Assembly: GCF_900099805.1 (NCBI RefSeq)
Contig: NZ_FNDR01000004.1
Location: 124,001-188,000 of the forward strand
Reading direction: 5' to 3'
From: Variovorax sp. OV700
Lineage (GTDB): Bacteria; Pseudomonadota; Gammaproteobacteria; Burkholderiales; Burkholderiaceae_C
Length of the DNA: 64,000 nucleotides
Program-made: the position numbers and the translations under genes
Notes under the pieces: model-generated
Database searches by the model: none
Told to the model about the DNA's origin: nothing
What the model saw: only the letters and a program-made list of their open reading frames with translations
Shown: positions 29,647 to 37,893 of the stretch, in pieces
Position numbering within the stretch: position 1 is the first letter of the stretch
Layout of the letters: each line of letters starts with the position of its first letter

Positions 29647-31140
29647 ATGCTCAAACGACGCACCCTGCTCGCCACCGGCGCCGCGGCCCTGGCCCCCTTC
29701 GCGCTGCCGACGATTGCATTGGCGCAGCGAAAGAAGGACTCACTGGTGCTGGCGCTCACGCTCGAACCCACGGGCCTGGACCCCACGGCCAAGGCCGGTG
29801 CCGAGATCGCGGAAGTGGTGCTCTACAACGTCTTCGAAACACTCACCAAGATCAACTCCGATGGCAGCGTGACGCCGCTGCTGGCCGAAACCTGGGAAAT
29901 CTCGCCCGATCTCAGGACCTACACCTTCAAGCTCAAGCGGGGCGTCAAATTCCAGAACGGCGAACCGTTCAACGCCAACACGGTGAAGTTCTCGTTCGAC
30001 CGCGCCGCCGCGGCCAACAGCACCAACAAGGACAAGCGCACCTTCACCAACATCGCCGCGCAAGTGATCGACGAGCACACGGTGGTGCTGATCAACAAGG
30101 AGATCGAACCCGAGCTGCTCTTCCTGCTGGGCCAGGCCTCCGCCATCATGGTCGAGCCCAAGAGCGCCGACACCAACGCCACCAAGCCGGTCGGCACCGG
30201 CCCCTACAAGCTCGACAACTGGGCCAAGGGCTCGGCCATCGTGCTCGCCAAGTGGGACGGCTGGCGCAATGCCGACGCGGTACAGATCCGCAAGGCAAGC
30301 TTCCGCTTCATCTCGGAGCCGGCTGCGCAGACGACGGCGCTGCTCTCGGGCGACGTCGACCTGTTTCCGCACGCATCGGTGTCACGCAGCCTGCCGCAGT
30401 TCCAGAACGACAAGCGCTTCCAGGTGGTTTTCAACGCCTCGCGCGGCAAGACCATTCTTGCCATCAATAACAAGCGCAAGCCGCTCGACGACGTGCGCGT
30501 GCGCCGTGCCATCGCCGCAGCCATCGACCGGAAGGCCGTGATCGAAGCCGCTGCCGATGGCCGCGGCGTCGCCATCGGCAGCCACTATGTGCCGGGCGCG
30601 CCGGGCTATGTCGACACGACAGGCATCAACCCGTTCAACGTCGAGAAGGCGAAGCAGCTGCTGGCCGAAGCGGGCGTGAAGACGCCGCTCGAACTCGACT
30701 TCGTGCTGCCGCCGCCGCCCTATGCACGGCAAGGCGGCGAGCTCATTGCCGCGCAGCTCGCCAAGGTGGGCATCGTCGCCAAGATCCAGAACGTCGAGTG
30801 GGCTCAATGGATCAGCGGCACCTACGGCAACAAGAACTACGATCTCTCGCTGATCCTGCACGTCGAGCCCTTCGACCTCGTGAACTACACCAAGCCCGAG
30901 TACTACTGGGGCTACCAGTCGGCCAGATTCAAAGAGCTGTTCGACAAGGCGCGCAACAGCGCACGCACCGCCGATCGGCTGCGCTACCTGGGCGATACGC
31001 AGCGCCTCCTGGCCGAGGACGCGGCCAATGTCTTCCTGTACCAGCCGCAGTTCATCACGGTGGCGGCGCGCAACCTGCGCGGGCTCTGGAAGGACACGCC
31101 GATCTTCGTCAACGACATTGGCGCGCTCTCCTGGAGCTGA
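29647..31140 (+). CDS. ABC transporter substrate-binding protein, family 5 (first of a tandem pair)
   Basis: Periplasmic binding protein of 497 aa, SBP_bac_5/DppA family. The N-terminus MLKRRTLLATGAAALAPFALPTIALA has a twin-arginine motif, so export may go through Tat. Family features include LAETWEISPDLRTYTFKLKRGVKF and PVGTGPYKLDNW. The ATG at MLKRRT was chosen because upstream codons are not signal-like. It is a close paralogue of the next gene, with long identical stretches in the core. Substrate: probably a peptide or related compound; not predictable in detail. Confidence 0.91.
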   Translation: MLKRRTLLATGAAALAPFALPTIALAQRKKDSLVLALTLEPTGLDPTAKAGAEIAEVVLYNVFETLTKINSDGSVTPLLAETWEISPDLRTYTFKLKRGVKFQNGEPFNANTVKFSFDRAAAANSTNKDKRTFTNIAAQVIDEHTVVLINKEIEPELLFLLGQASAIMVEPKSADTNATKPVGTGPYKLDNWAKGSAIVLAKWDGWRNADAVQIRKASFRFISEPAAQTTALLSGDVDLFPHASVSRSLPQFQNDKRFQVVFNASRGKTILAINNKRKPLDDVRVRRAIAAAIDRKAVIEAAADGRGVAIGSHYVPGAPGYVDTTGINPFNVEKAKQLLAEAGVKTPLELDFVLPPPPYARQGGELIAAQLAKVGIVAKIQNVEWAQWISGTYGNKNYDLSLILHVEPFDLVNYTKPEYYWGYQSARFKELFDKARNSARTADRLRYLGDTQRLLAEDAANVFLYQPQFITVAARNLRGLWKDTPIFVNDIGALSWS

Positions 31141-31341
31141 GGCGGCATCCGGGAACGTCCCGAGGAAAAACCTCCTCCGCGGCCCAGCGCCAAGGCGCCT
31201 GCTGCGAGAGAATGACTTTGCTGCGCGCGTGGCATCTTTCGTGCTGCGTGTCCTTCCTTCGTGCCGCGGCGCCTTCATTCGGGGCGCGGCGCACATGAAA
31301 GCAGTCATCTCGCACTCACCGTTTTCCGGAGATCACAACGT

Positions 31342-32829
31342 ATGTTGAACCGTCGCACCCTCCTTACCACCGCCGGCGCCACTGTTGCGCTGGCCTCTCC
31401 CATTGCCGGCATGGCGCAGGGACGGAAGGACGCCATCGTGATCGGCATGGCGCTCGAGCCGCCGGGCCTCGATCCGACTGCCGGTGCCGCGGCCGCCATC
31501 GCCGAGGTCGTGCACTACAACATCCTCGAAACGCTCACCAAGATCAACGCCGACGGCAGCGTCACGCCCCTCCTGGCCGAGAGCTGGGAAGTGTCGCCCG
31601 ACCTGAAGACCTACACCTTCAAGCTCAAGCGCGGCGTCAAGTTCCAGAACGGCGAACCGTTCAACGCCAACACGGTGAAGTTCGCCTTCGACCGCGCCGG
31701 CAGCGAGAAGAGCACCAACAAGGACAAGCGCACGTTCGCGAACCTGAGCACGCAGGTGGTCGACGACTACACCGTGGTGATCATCAACAAGGAGATCGAC
31801 CCCGACCTGCCCTTCGTGCTGGGCCAGGCCACCGCCGTCATCGTCGAGCCCAAGAGCGCCGACACCAACGCCACCAAGCCGACCGGCACCGGACCCTACA
31901 AGCTCGACAGCTGGGCCAAGGGCTCGTCGCTCACGCTCAGCAAGTGGGACGGCTTCCGCAGCCCCGGCACCGCAAAGATCAACAAGGTCACCTTCCGCTT
32001 CATTGCCGATGCCGCCGCGCAGGCCGCGTCGCTGCTGGCTGGAGACGTCGATGTGTTCACGCGCATCGGCACGCGCGTGGTGCCGCAGTTCAAGAACAAC
32101 CCGCAGTTCCAAACCATCCTGGCCGGCTCGCGCGCCAAGACCATCCTGTCGATCAACAACAAGAAAAAGCCGCTTGACGATGTGCGCGTGCGCCGCGCCA
32201 TCCTGGCAGCCATCGACCGCAAGGCGGTGATCGAAGGCGCGGCCGACGGCTTCGGCGTGCCGATTGGCAGCCACTACGTGCCGGGAGCGGCAGGGTATGT
32301 CGACACCACGGGCATCAACCCCTTCGACATCGAGAACGCCAAGAAGCTGCTCGCCGAAGCCGGCGTGAAGACCCCGCTCGAACTGACCATGACCCTGCCG
32401 CCGCCACCCTATGCGCGCCAGGGCGGCGAGGTGATCGTCGCCCAGCTGGCCAAGATCGGCATCAACGTGAAGGTGCAGAACGTCGAGTGGGCGCAGTGGC
32501 TCAGCGGCACCTACGGCAACAAGGACTACGACCTGTCGATCATTTCGCACGTCGAACCCTTCGACCTCGGAAACTACGCCAAGGCGGACTACTACTGGGG
32601 CTACCAGTCGAAGGCCTTCAACACGCTGTTCGACAAGATCAAGGCCACGGGCAACGCCGCCGAGCGCAACAAGCTGCTCGGCGAGGCGCAGAAGATGCTG
32701 GCCACCGACGCAGCCAACGGCTTCCTCTACCAGCCGCAGTTCCCGACCATCGCGAAGAAGAACGTGAAGGGCATCTGGAAGGAGAACCCGATCTTCGTGA
32801 ACGACCTGTCGGCCCTGTCGTGGGGATGA
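31342..32829 (+). CDS. ABC transporter substrate-binding protein, family 5 (second of a tandem pair)
   Basis: Second family-5 binding protein, 495 aa, paralogous to the one just upstream. Both share the same organisation, including KTYTFKLKRGVKFQNGEPF, SADTNATKP and DDVRVRRAI. The N-terminus MLNRRTLLTTAGATVALASPIAG again carries a twin-arginine motif. Differences cluster in the loops around residues 110-140 and 210-260, which are candidates for altered substrate choice. A 201-base gap without an obvious gene precedes it. Its stop overlaps the amidase start as ATGA, so transport and hydrolysis appear coupled. Confidence 0.91.
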   Translation: MLNRRTLLTTAGATVALASPIAGMAQGRKDAIVIGMALEPPGLDPTAGAAAAIAEVVHYNILETLTKINADGSVTPLLAESWEVSPDLKTYTFKLKRGVKFQNGEPFNANTVKFAFDRAGSEKSTNKDKRTFANLSTQVVDDYTVVIINKEIDPDLPFVLGQATAVIVEPKSADTNATKPTGTGPYKLDSWAKGSSLTLSKWDGFRSPGTAKINKVTFRFIADAAAQAASLLAGDVDVFTRIGTRVVPQFKNNPQFQTILAGSRAKTILSINNKKKPLDDVRVRRAILAAIDRKAVIEGAADGFGVPIGSHYVPGAAGYVDTTGINPFDIENAKKLLAEAGVKTPLELTMTLPPPPYARQGGEVIVAQLAKIGINVKVQNVEWAQWLSGTYGNKDYDLSIISHVEPFDLGNYAKADYYWGYQSKAFNTLFDKIKATGNAAERNKLLGEAQKMLATDAANGFLYQPQFPTIAKKNVKGIWKENPIFVNDLSALSWG

Positions 32830-34247
32830 GCGCCGACGTGTCTTCTTCTTCGCTCAACGACCTCTCCGCGCAGGAACTCTCGGCCGCCTACCGCGACAAG
32901 CGCCTGTCGCCGGTTGAGGTCACGCAGGCCGTCATCGCGCACATCGAGCGCTGGGAACCGCAGCTGCAGGCCACTTGGCTCTTCAAGCCAGAAGCCGCGC
33001 TCGAACAGGCGCGCGCCTCGGAAGCGCGCTGGCAACGCGGCGAAGCGCTCGGCCCGCTCGACGGCGTGCCGGCCACCATCAAGGAAAACATTGCCACCCG
33101 TGGCGACCCAATGCCGGCTGGCACTGCGGCCGTCGATTTGAAGCCGGCAGCCGCCGACGCGCCGCCTGCCGCGCGCCTGAAGGAAGCCGGCGCGGTGATC
33201 GTTAGCAAGACCACCATGCCTGACTACGGCATGCTGTCTTCGGGGCTCTCGAGTTTTCACAAGCTGGCGCGCAATCCGTGGGATCTCCGCAAGACGCCGG
33301 GCGGCTCGAGCGCCGGAGCCGGTGCGGCGGCTGCCGCGGGCTATGGCCCGCTGCACATCGGCACCGACATCGGCGGTTCGCTGCGCCTGCCCGCGAGCTG
33401 GTGCGGCATCTTCACGCTCAAGCCGAGCCTGGGACGCATCCCGATCGATCCGCCTTACATGGGCCGCGCCGCAGGGCCAATGACCCGCAGCGTCGGCGAT
33501 GCCGCGCTGATGATGCAGGTGCTCTCCAAGCCGGACGCACGCGACAGCATGAGCCTGCCGCCGCAAGACATCGATTGGGCCGGCTTCGATGTGTCGCCCG
33601 ACCATTTGCGGGGGCTGCGCATCGGCCTGCTGCTGGATGCAGGATGCGGCCTCGCGGTCGAGCCCGAAATCCAGGCCGCAGTCGAGCATGCGGCCCGTCT
33701 TTTCGAAAAAGCCGGCGCAATCGTCGAAACCATGCAGCCGTTCATGTCGCAAGCCATGCTCGACGGCATGGACCACCTGTGGCGCATGCGCTCGCTGGTG
33801 GACATGAAGGCGCTGCGCGCCGACCAGCGCGCCAAGGTGCTGCCCTACATTCGCGAATGGGCCGAGAGCGCGGCGGAGTTCAGCGGCGAGCACGTGTTCC
33901 GCGGTTTCAGCCAGTTCCATGCGACGCGGGTTGCGGCGGTGCAGGCGTGTGCGCGTTTCGACTACGTGATCTCGCCGGTTTCGCCCAATATGCCCGCGGC
34001 CGCGGAAGCGCCTTCGCCGACGAATGACCCATTGCGGCCGCTGGAACACATCGGGTTCACGGTCCCGTTCAACATGTCGGAGCAGCCGGCTTCGTCGGTG
34101 AACTGCGGGTACTCGGCGAGTGGATTGCCGATCGGACTGCAGATAGCGGGCAAGCGTTTCGACGACCTCGGCGTGCTGCGCGTGTCGCGTGCGTTCGAAC
34201 AAATTCGGGAGCCGCAGCGGCCCTGGCCTGTGGCGCCTGAACGGTAG
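32826..34247 (+). CDS. amidase signature-family hydrolase
   Basis: Amidase signature enzyme of 473 aa. The Ser-cisSer-Lys triad is visible: K86 in VPATIKENIATRG, S161 in TPGGSSAGAG and S185 in DIGGSLRLPAS. These enzymes hydrolyse amides; family members include GatA, nicotinamidase-like and indoleacetamide hydrolases. A GatA role is unlikely, as no gatB or gatC is nearby and the gene belongs to a transporter operon. The start overlaps the second binding-protein stop. A cytoplasmic location is expected, as no signal peptide is seen, so its substrate is probably what the importer brings in. Confidence 0.9.
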   Translation: MSADVSSSSLNDLSAQELSAAYRDKRLSPVEVTQAVIAHIERWEPQLQATWLFKPEAALEQARASEARWQRGEALGPLDGVPATIKENIATRGDPMPAGTAAVDLKPAAADAPPAARLKEAGAVIVSKTTMPDYGMLSSGLSSFHKLARNPWDLRKTPGGSSAGAGAAAAAGYGPLHIGTDIGGSLRLPASWCGIFTLKPSLGRIPIDPPYMGRAAGPMTRSVGDAALMMQVLSKPDARDSMSLPPQDIDWAGFDVSPDHLRGLRIGLLLDAGCGLAVEPEIQAAVEHAARLFEKAGAIVETMQPFMSQAMLDGMDHLWRMRSLVDMKALRADQRAKVLPYIREWAESAAEFSGEHVFRGFSQFHATRVAAVQACARFDYVISPVSPNMPAAAEAPSPTNDPLRPLEHIGFTVPFNMSEQPASSVNCGYSASGLPIGLQIAGKRFDDLGVLRVSRAFEQIREPQRPWPVAPER

Positions 34248-34347
34248 GCGTGATTCAGGGTGCGATCACGCCGATGGGGGACATTCGCGGAGGGAGTACC
34301 CGGTGCCCTGTGCACACGCCCCGGACAAGAGCCCCGGAGCCCGTCAC

Positions 34348-34974
34348 TCAAGTCGCAGCGTAGCGCCCCGGCTTGTGGTTGATCCACAGAAAAAGCCCCA
34401 TCACCACCGCGGCCAGTACCGACCAGCCCACGCGCTGCGGCGGAATCACGAACAGCGCGAGCAACACCACGGTGCAGTCGATGCCGATCTGCACCTTGCC
34501 GGCGGGCCAGCCGCGTTTCTCTTGCAGGTACAGGGTCAGCACCGTCGCGCCGCCCAGACTCGCGCGATGGCGGGCGAGGAACAGGCAACCGGTGCCCAGC
34601 AACAGGCCGCCGAGCACGGCTGCTAGGGCCGGGTGCAGTGATTCGATCGAGATGTAGCGCGGCGCCCAATCGGTCATCACCGAGAGCAGCACGATGGCCG
34701 AGAAAGTCTTGACCGTGAAGGCCCGTCCCATGTGGCGCCATGCGAACCAGTAGAACGGCAGGTTCACCAGGAAGAACAATTTTCCGAAGCTCACGCCCGT
34801 GGCGTAGTGCAAGAGGAATGCGACGCCGGCTGTGCCGCCCGTGAGCAAGCCTGCCTGGCCGAACAGCATCATGGCGATGGCAACGAACAGCGTGCCCGAA
34901 AAAATGGCCCGTGCATCGTCGAAGCCGGAGTGGCGCAGCAGATCCGGCGGGGTTGTAGGTTGTGGCGCGTCCAT
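34348..34974 (-). CDS. YitT family membrane protein
   Basis: Integral membrane protein of 208 aa with about five hydrophobic segments (for example IFSGTLFVAIAMMLF, VGWSVLAAVVMGLFLW) and the family motif GQAGLLTGGTAGVAFLLHYATG near residue 40. YitT/DUF161 proteins have no established function. The full-length members often have a cytoplasmic DUF2179 tail, which is absent here. It lies on the opposite strand to the transporter operon and 37 bases downstream of the LysR gene, so it may be cotranscribed with that regulator. Confidence 0.82.
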   Translation of the reverse strand: MDAPQPTTPPDLLRHSGFDDARAIFSGTLFVAIAMMLFGQAGLLTGGTAGVAFLLHYATGVSFGKLFFLVNLPFYWFAWRHMGRAFTVKTFSAIVLLSVMTDWAPRYISIESLHPALAAVLGGLLLGTGCLFLARHRASLGGATVLTLYLQEKRGWPAGKVQIGIDCTVVLLALFVIPPQRVGWSVLAAVVMGLFLWINHKPGRYAAT

Positions 34975-35011
34975 GGCGGGCTTGACGCAAATCCCGCGCC
35001 ACCCCGGAACG

Positions 35012-35881
35012 TCACACCAGATACGTCGCCAGCATCTCCCGAGCCCGCGTCACGAATTCCGTCTCGCCCCTGCGGCTGGGCAAGAACTGGAATGCGACCC
35101 GGGGCAAGGCCGGCAAGCCATGCGGCGCCGTCAGCCGCACCACCCCATCACACACCGCGGACTCGTTCAGGCAGGCCACGCCAAGCCCCGCAGCCAGCGC
35201 CGACTGCAAGCCTGCCACTCCCGAAGCCACGTGCGCCAGCACATACGGCACCCTGCGCCGCCGAAGCAGCGACACGGTGTACTGATGCAGCGAGCATGTG
35301 TCCGGCAAGGCCAGCAGCCGAAGCGGTTCGCCCCGCGCCAGGCGCATGCCGGTGGCGCCGAGCCACGCCAGCGATTCGCGCCGGACTACCGGTGCCTTCG
35401 CACCCTGCTCCGCCGCTGAGGCCGCGCCCGTGATACTCATTGCCAGCCCCACGTCGAACTCGCCATTCGCATAGGCTGCCCGCAACGCATCGCTCTTCAG
35501 AATGCTCACGTTCAGCCGCACCTTCGGATAGCTCTCGCCGAGGCGCCCCAGCAACCGGGTGAGATCGCCGGGGCGGAAGTAGTCGGTCACGGCCAGCCGC
35601 AGCTCCCCCTGGAGGCTCTCACCATGCAGATCGCGAAATGCCTCGTCGCTGAGCGCGAGGATGCGGCGCGCATAGGCCAGGAGCCGCGTGCCCGCCTCGG
35701 TCGGCGCCACGCCGGCCTTGCTGCGCGTGAGCAGCGACTTCCCTGCCCGCTCCTCCAGCTTGCGTATCTGCTCGCTGACCGAGGACTGCGAAAGAAACAC
35801 GCGCGGCGCCGCGGCCGTGAGGCTGCCGGCGTCGATCACGGCGGCCAGGGTGCGAAGCTGTTCCAGGTCGAAAGTCTGCAT
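35012..35881 (-). CDS. LysR-family transcriptional regulator
   Basis: LysR-type regulator, 289 aa. The N-terminal helix-turn-helix (LRTLAAVIDAGSLTAAAPRVFLSQSSVSEQIRKLEERAG) is clear, and the rest is the periplasmic-binding-protein-like effector domain. It is divergent from a tautomerase gene with 107 bases between them, the usual arrangement for a LysR protein and its target. It also precedes the YitT gene on its own strand, so its target could be either or both. The effector is unknown. Start codon MQTFDLEQL is normal for the family. Confidence 0.93.
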   Translation of the reverse strand: MQTFDLEQLRTLAAVIDAGSLTAAAPRVFLSQSSVSEQIRKLEERAGKSLLTRSKAGVAPTEAGTRLLAYARRILALSDEAFRDLHGESLQGELRLAVTDYFRPGDLTRLLGRLGESYPKVRLNVSILKSDALRAAYANGEFDVGLAMSITGAASAAEQGAKAPVVRRESLAWLGATGMRLARGEPLRLLALPDTCSLHQYTVSLLRRRRVPYVLAHVASGVAGLQSALAAGLGVACLNESAVCDGVVRLTAPHGLPALPRVAFQFLPSRRGETEFVTRAREMLATYLV

Positions 35882-35988
35882 GGCGATCCATCTGTTTAAC
35901 CGATGACATCAATCATATCTTCCCGCTTTTCCGATAGATTCCAAGTCTCCACAATGACCCCATCGTTCACTCATTCACGGAGTTTCAG

Positions 35989-36387
35989 ATGCCGCATATC
36001 GTTGTTCATCTCTCGGGCGAGCCCGACGCCCAGCTCACGCGCAAGACCGTCGACGTGGTCGCCGAGTTGACCCAGAGCGTGCTCGGCAAGCAGTTGCCGG
36101 TGATCGCCATCACGGTGCAGTACATCGCCGCCGACACATGGTTCATCGGTGGGCAGTCGCTCCCCTCGCTCGGCAAGTCGGCGTTCCACCTCGACATCAG
36201 CATCACGGACGAGACCAACACCAAGGCGGAAAAGGCGCGCTACCTGCGCGAGGTGCATGCCGCCATGGCACGGCTGCGGCCCAACCTGCACGAGGTGTCG
36301 TACATCCACGTGATCGATGCGCGCGGCGCGGCCTACGGCTATGGCGGCAAGACGCAGGAATACCGCCACCAGCAAGCGGGCGTTTGA
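35989..36387 (+). CDS. tautomerase-superfamily protein
   Basis: Tautomerase-superfamily protein of 132 aa. After removal of the initiator methionine the protein begins with proline (PHIVVHLSGEP), the catalytic residue of the superfamily. The length suits a fused beta-alpha-beta pair rather than the 60-residue 4-oxalocrotonate tautomerase. The second half begins around FHLDISITDETNT. It is divergent from the LysR gene, so it is a likely target. The substrate cannot be told; 4-OT, cis-CaaD and malonate semialdehyde decarboxylase relatives share this fold. Confidence 0.85.
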   Translation: MPHIVVHLSGEPDAQLTRKTVDVVAELTQSVLGKQLPVIAITVQYIAADTWFIGGQSLPSLGKSAFHLDISITDETNTKAEKARYLREVHAAMARLRPNLHEVSYIHVIDARGAAYGYGGKTQEYRHQQAGV

Positions 36388-36419
36388 AGCCTGCGGCGGG
36401 GCGTGGCACCATCAGCGCC

Positions 36420-37778
36420 ATGCCCCCTGCAATGCTGCATGCCGACAGCTTCGGCAACCCGCTCACGCTCGACGATGCCGCCAGCCTGCCGCTCGTCGAC
36501 GACTTCGTCTTGGGCTTTTTGTCGAGCGAGGCGCGCGCGGTCAACCTGCTCGCCCTGGCCGACAGCGACGCGAGCCCCATGGTGCAGGCTTATTGCGCAA
36601 CGCTGCACCTTTTTGCCGAATCGCGCGAGGCCGCGGCCAACGCACGGCCCTTCCTCGACAAGGCCCGAGCCGGGATGGCGCGCGCCACGCCGCGCGAGCG
36701 GCGCTACGTTGCGGCCATCGAGGCCTGGGCCGAGGGCGACATCGCCAAGGCCATCGCACTGCACGCGGAGCAAGCGCGGGAGCATCCGCGCGACCTCGTC
36801 TCGTTGAAGCTCGGGCAGTACCACTGCTTCAATACCGGCGACTGCCCCGGCATGCTGCGCCTGGCGCTTACTACGCTGCCGGCCGCATCCGACGTGCCTT
36901 ATGTGCATGGCATGGCCGCCTTCGGCTACGAGCAATGCCACCTGATGCGCGACGCCGAGGCCAGCGCCCGCCGAGCTATCGGCATGTGCCGCAAGGAACC
37001 CTGGGCGCATCACGCGCTGGCGCATGTGATGCTCACCGAAGGCCGGCTCTCCGAAGGGCTGGTGTTCATGCAAGGCGTGAGCGACACCTGGACCGGGCTC
37101 AATTCGTTCATGGTCACGCACAACTGGTGGCACGTGGCGCTGTTCCTCATCGAGCTGGGTCGCGATGCCGAAGCGCTCACGGTGTACGACCGCGAGGTGT
37201 GGGGCGTGGTGAAGGACTACTCGCAAGACCAGATCGGCGCCGTCTCGCTGCTCGCGCGCTTCGAACTCGCGGGCATCGACGTCGGTGCGCGATGGGACGA
37301 CATCAGCGGCTACCTTGTGCAGCGCACGTCAGACCACGTGCTGCCCTTTCTCGACCTGCAGTATCTGTACGGACTGGCCCGCGCGGGCCGCCCCGAGACC
37401 GATGAGCTGCTGCGCAACATCGAGGCCTATGCGCCCCGCGCGCCGCTCTCCGCGCGCGCCGCCTGGGAGCACGTGTGCGTGCCGGCCGCGCGCGGCCTCG
37501 TTGCGCATGCGCGCGGCGATCTCGCTTCCGCCATCGAAGGGCTGGGCATGGCCTTGCCGCGGCTGCTCGAGATCGGCGGCAGCCATGCGCAACGCGACCT
37601 GTTCGAGCAGGTGTACCTCGACGCCCTCGTGCGCACCGGCAGCCAGGCCACGCTCACGGGTGCGCAAGGCATCCTGCAGCAGCAGCGCAACGGCCAGCCC
37701 GAGTCGCTGCGCCTGCGCCGACAGGCCAGTGCCGTCTATGCGTGGCTCGGGCTCGAACAACTGGCATCGCGGCTCTGA
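36420..37778 (+). CDS. TTC38-like tetratricopeptide repeat protein
   Basis: Helical repeat protein of 452 aa that resembles the TTC38 family of eukaryotic and bacterial TPR proteins. Motifs include EPWAHHALAHVMLTEGR, the HNWWHVALFLIELG segment and YDREVWG. No signal peptide or membrane segment is seen. Function is unknown in all members. It starts 32 bases after the tautomerase stop and is probably cotranscribed with it. The start was taken as the ATG at MPPAMLHADSFG, since an ORF beginning earlier lacks similarity. Confidence is high that it is a gene, moderate for the family name. Confidence 0.8.
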   Translation: MPPAMLHADSFGNPLTLDDAASLPLVDDFVLGFLSSEARAVNLLALADSDASPMVQAYCATLHLFAESREAAANARPFLDKARAGMARATPRERRYVAAIEAWAEGDIAKAIALHAEQAREHPRDLVSLKLGQYHCFNTGDCPGMLRLALTTLPAASDVPYVHGMAAFGYEQCHLMRDAEASARRAIGMCRKEPWAHHALAHVMLTEGRLSEGLVFMQGVSDTWTGLNSFMVTHNWWHVALFLIELGRDAEALTVYDREVWGVVKDYSQDQIGAVSLLARFELAGIDVGARWDDISGYLVQRTSDHVLPFLDLQYLYGLARAGRPETDELLRNIEAYAPRAPLSARAAWEHVCVPAARGLVAHARGDLASAIEGLGMALPRLLEIGGSHAQRDLFEQVYLDALVRTGSQATLTGAQGILQQQRNGQPESLRLRRQASAVYAWLGLEQLASRL

Positions 37779-37893
37779 GTGGGGCAGACAGAGGCCATGC
37801 CTTCCGGTCATGGGGCGTGTCGCAAAAGGAATTAACGGTCCGCGGGAGCGGCTCCTAAACTGCCCGCTTCACATCGCTCCGGATCGCTCGCCC

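Noticed and set aside
31141..31341. Small open frames in the gap between the two binding-protein genes
   Set aside because: They have no ribosome site, no recognisable motif and unlikely composition. Only short imperfect hairpins are seen there.
32826..34247. Amidase as GatA subunit of the amidotransferase
   Set aside because: No gatB or gatC beside it, it is coupled to a transport operon, and the C-terminal part does not look like GatA.
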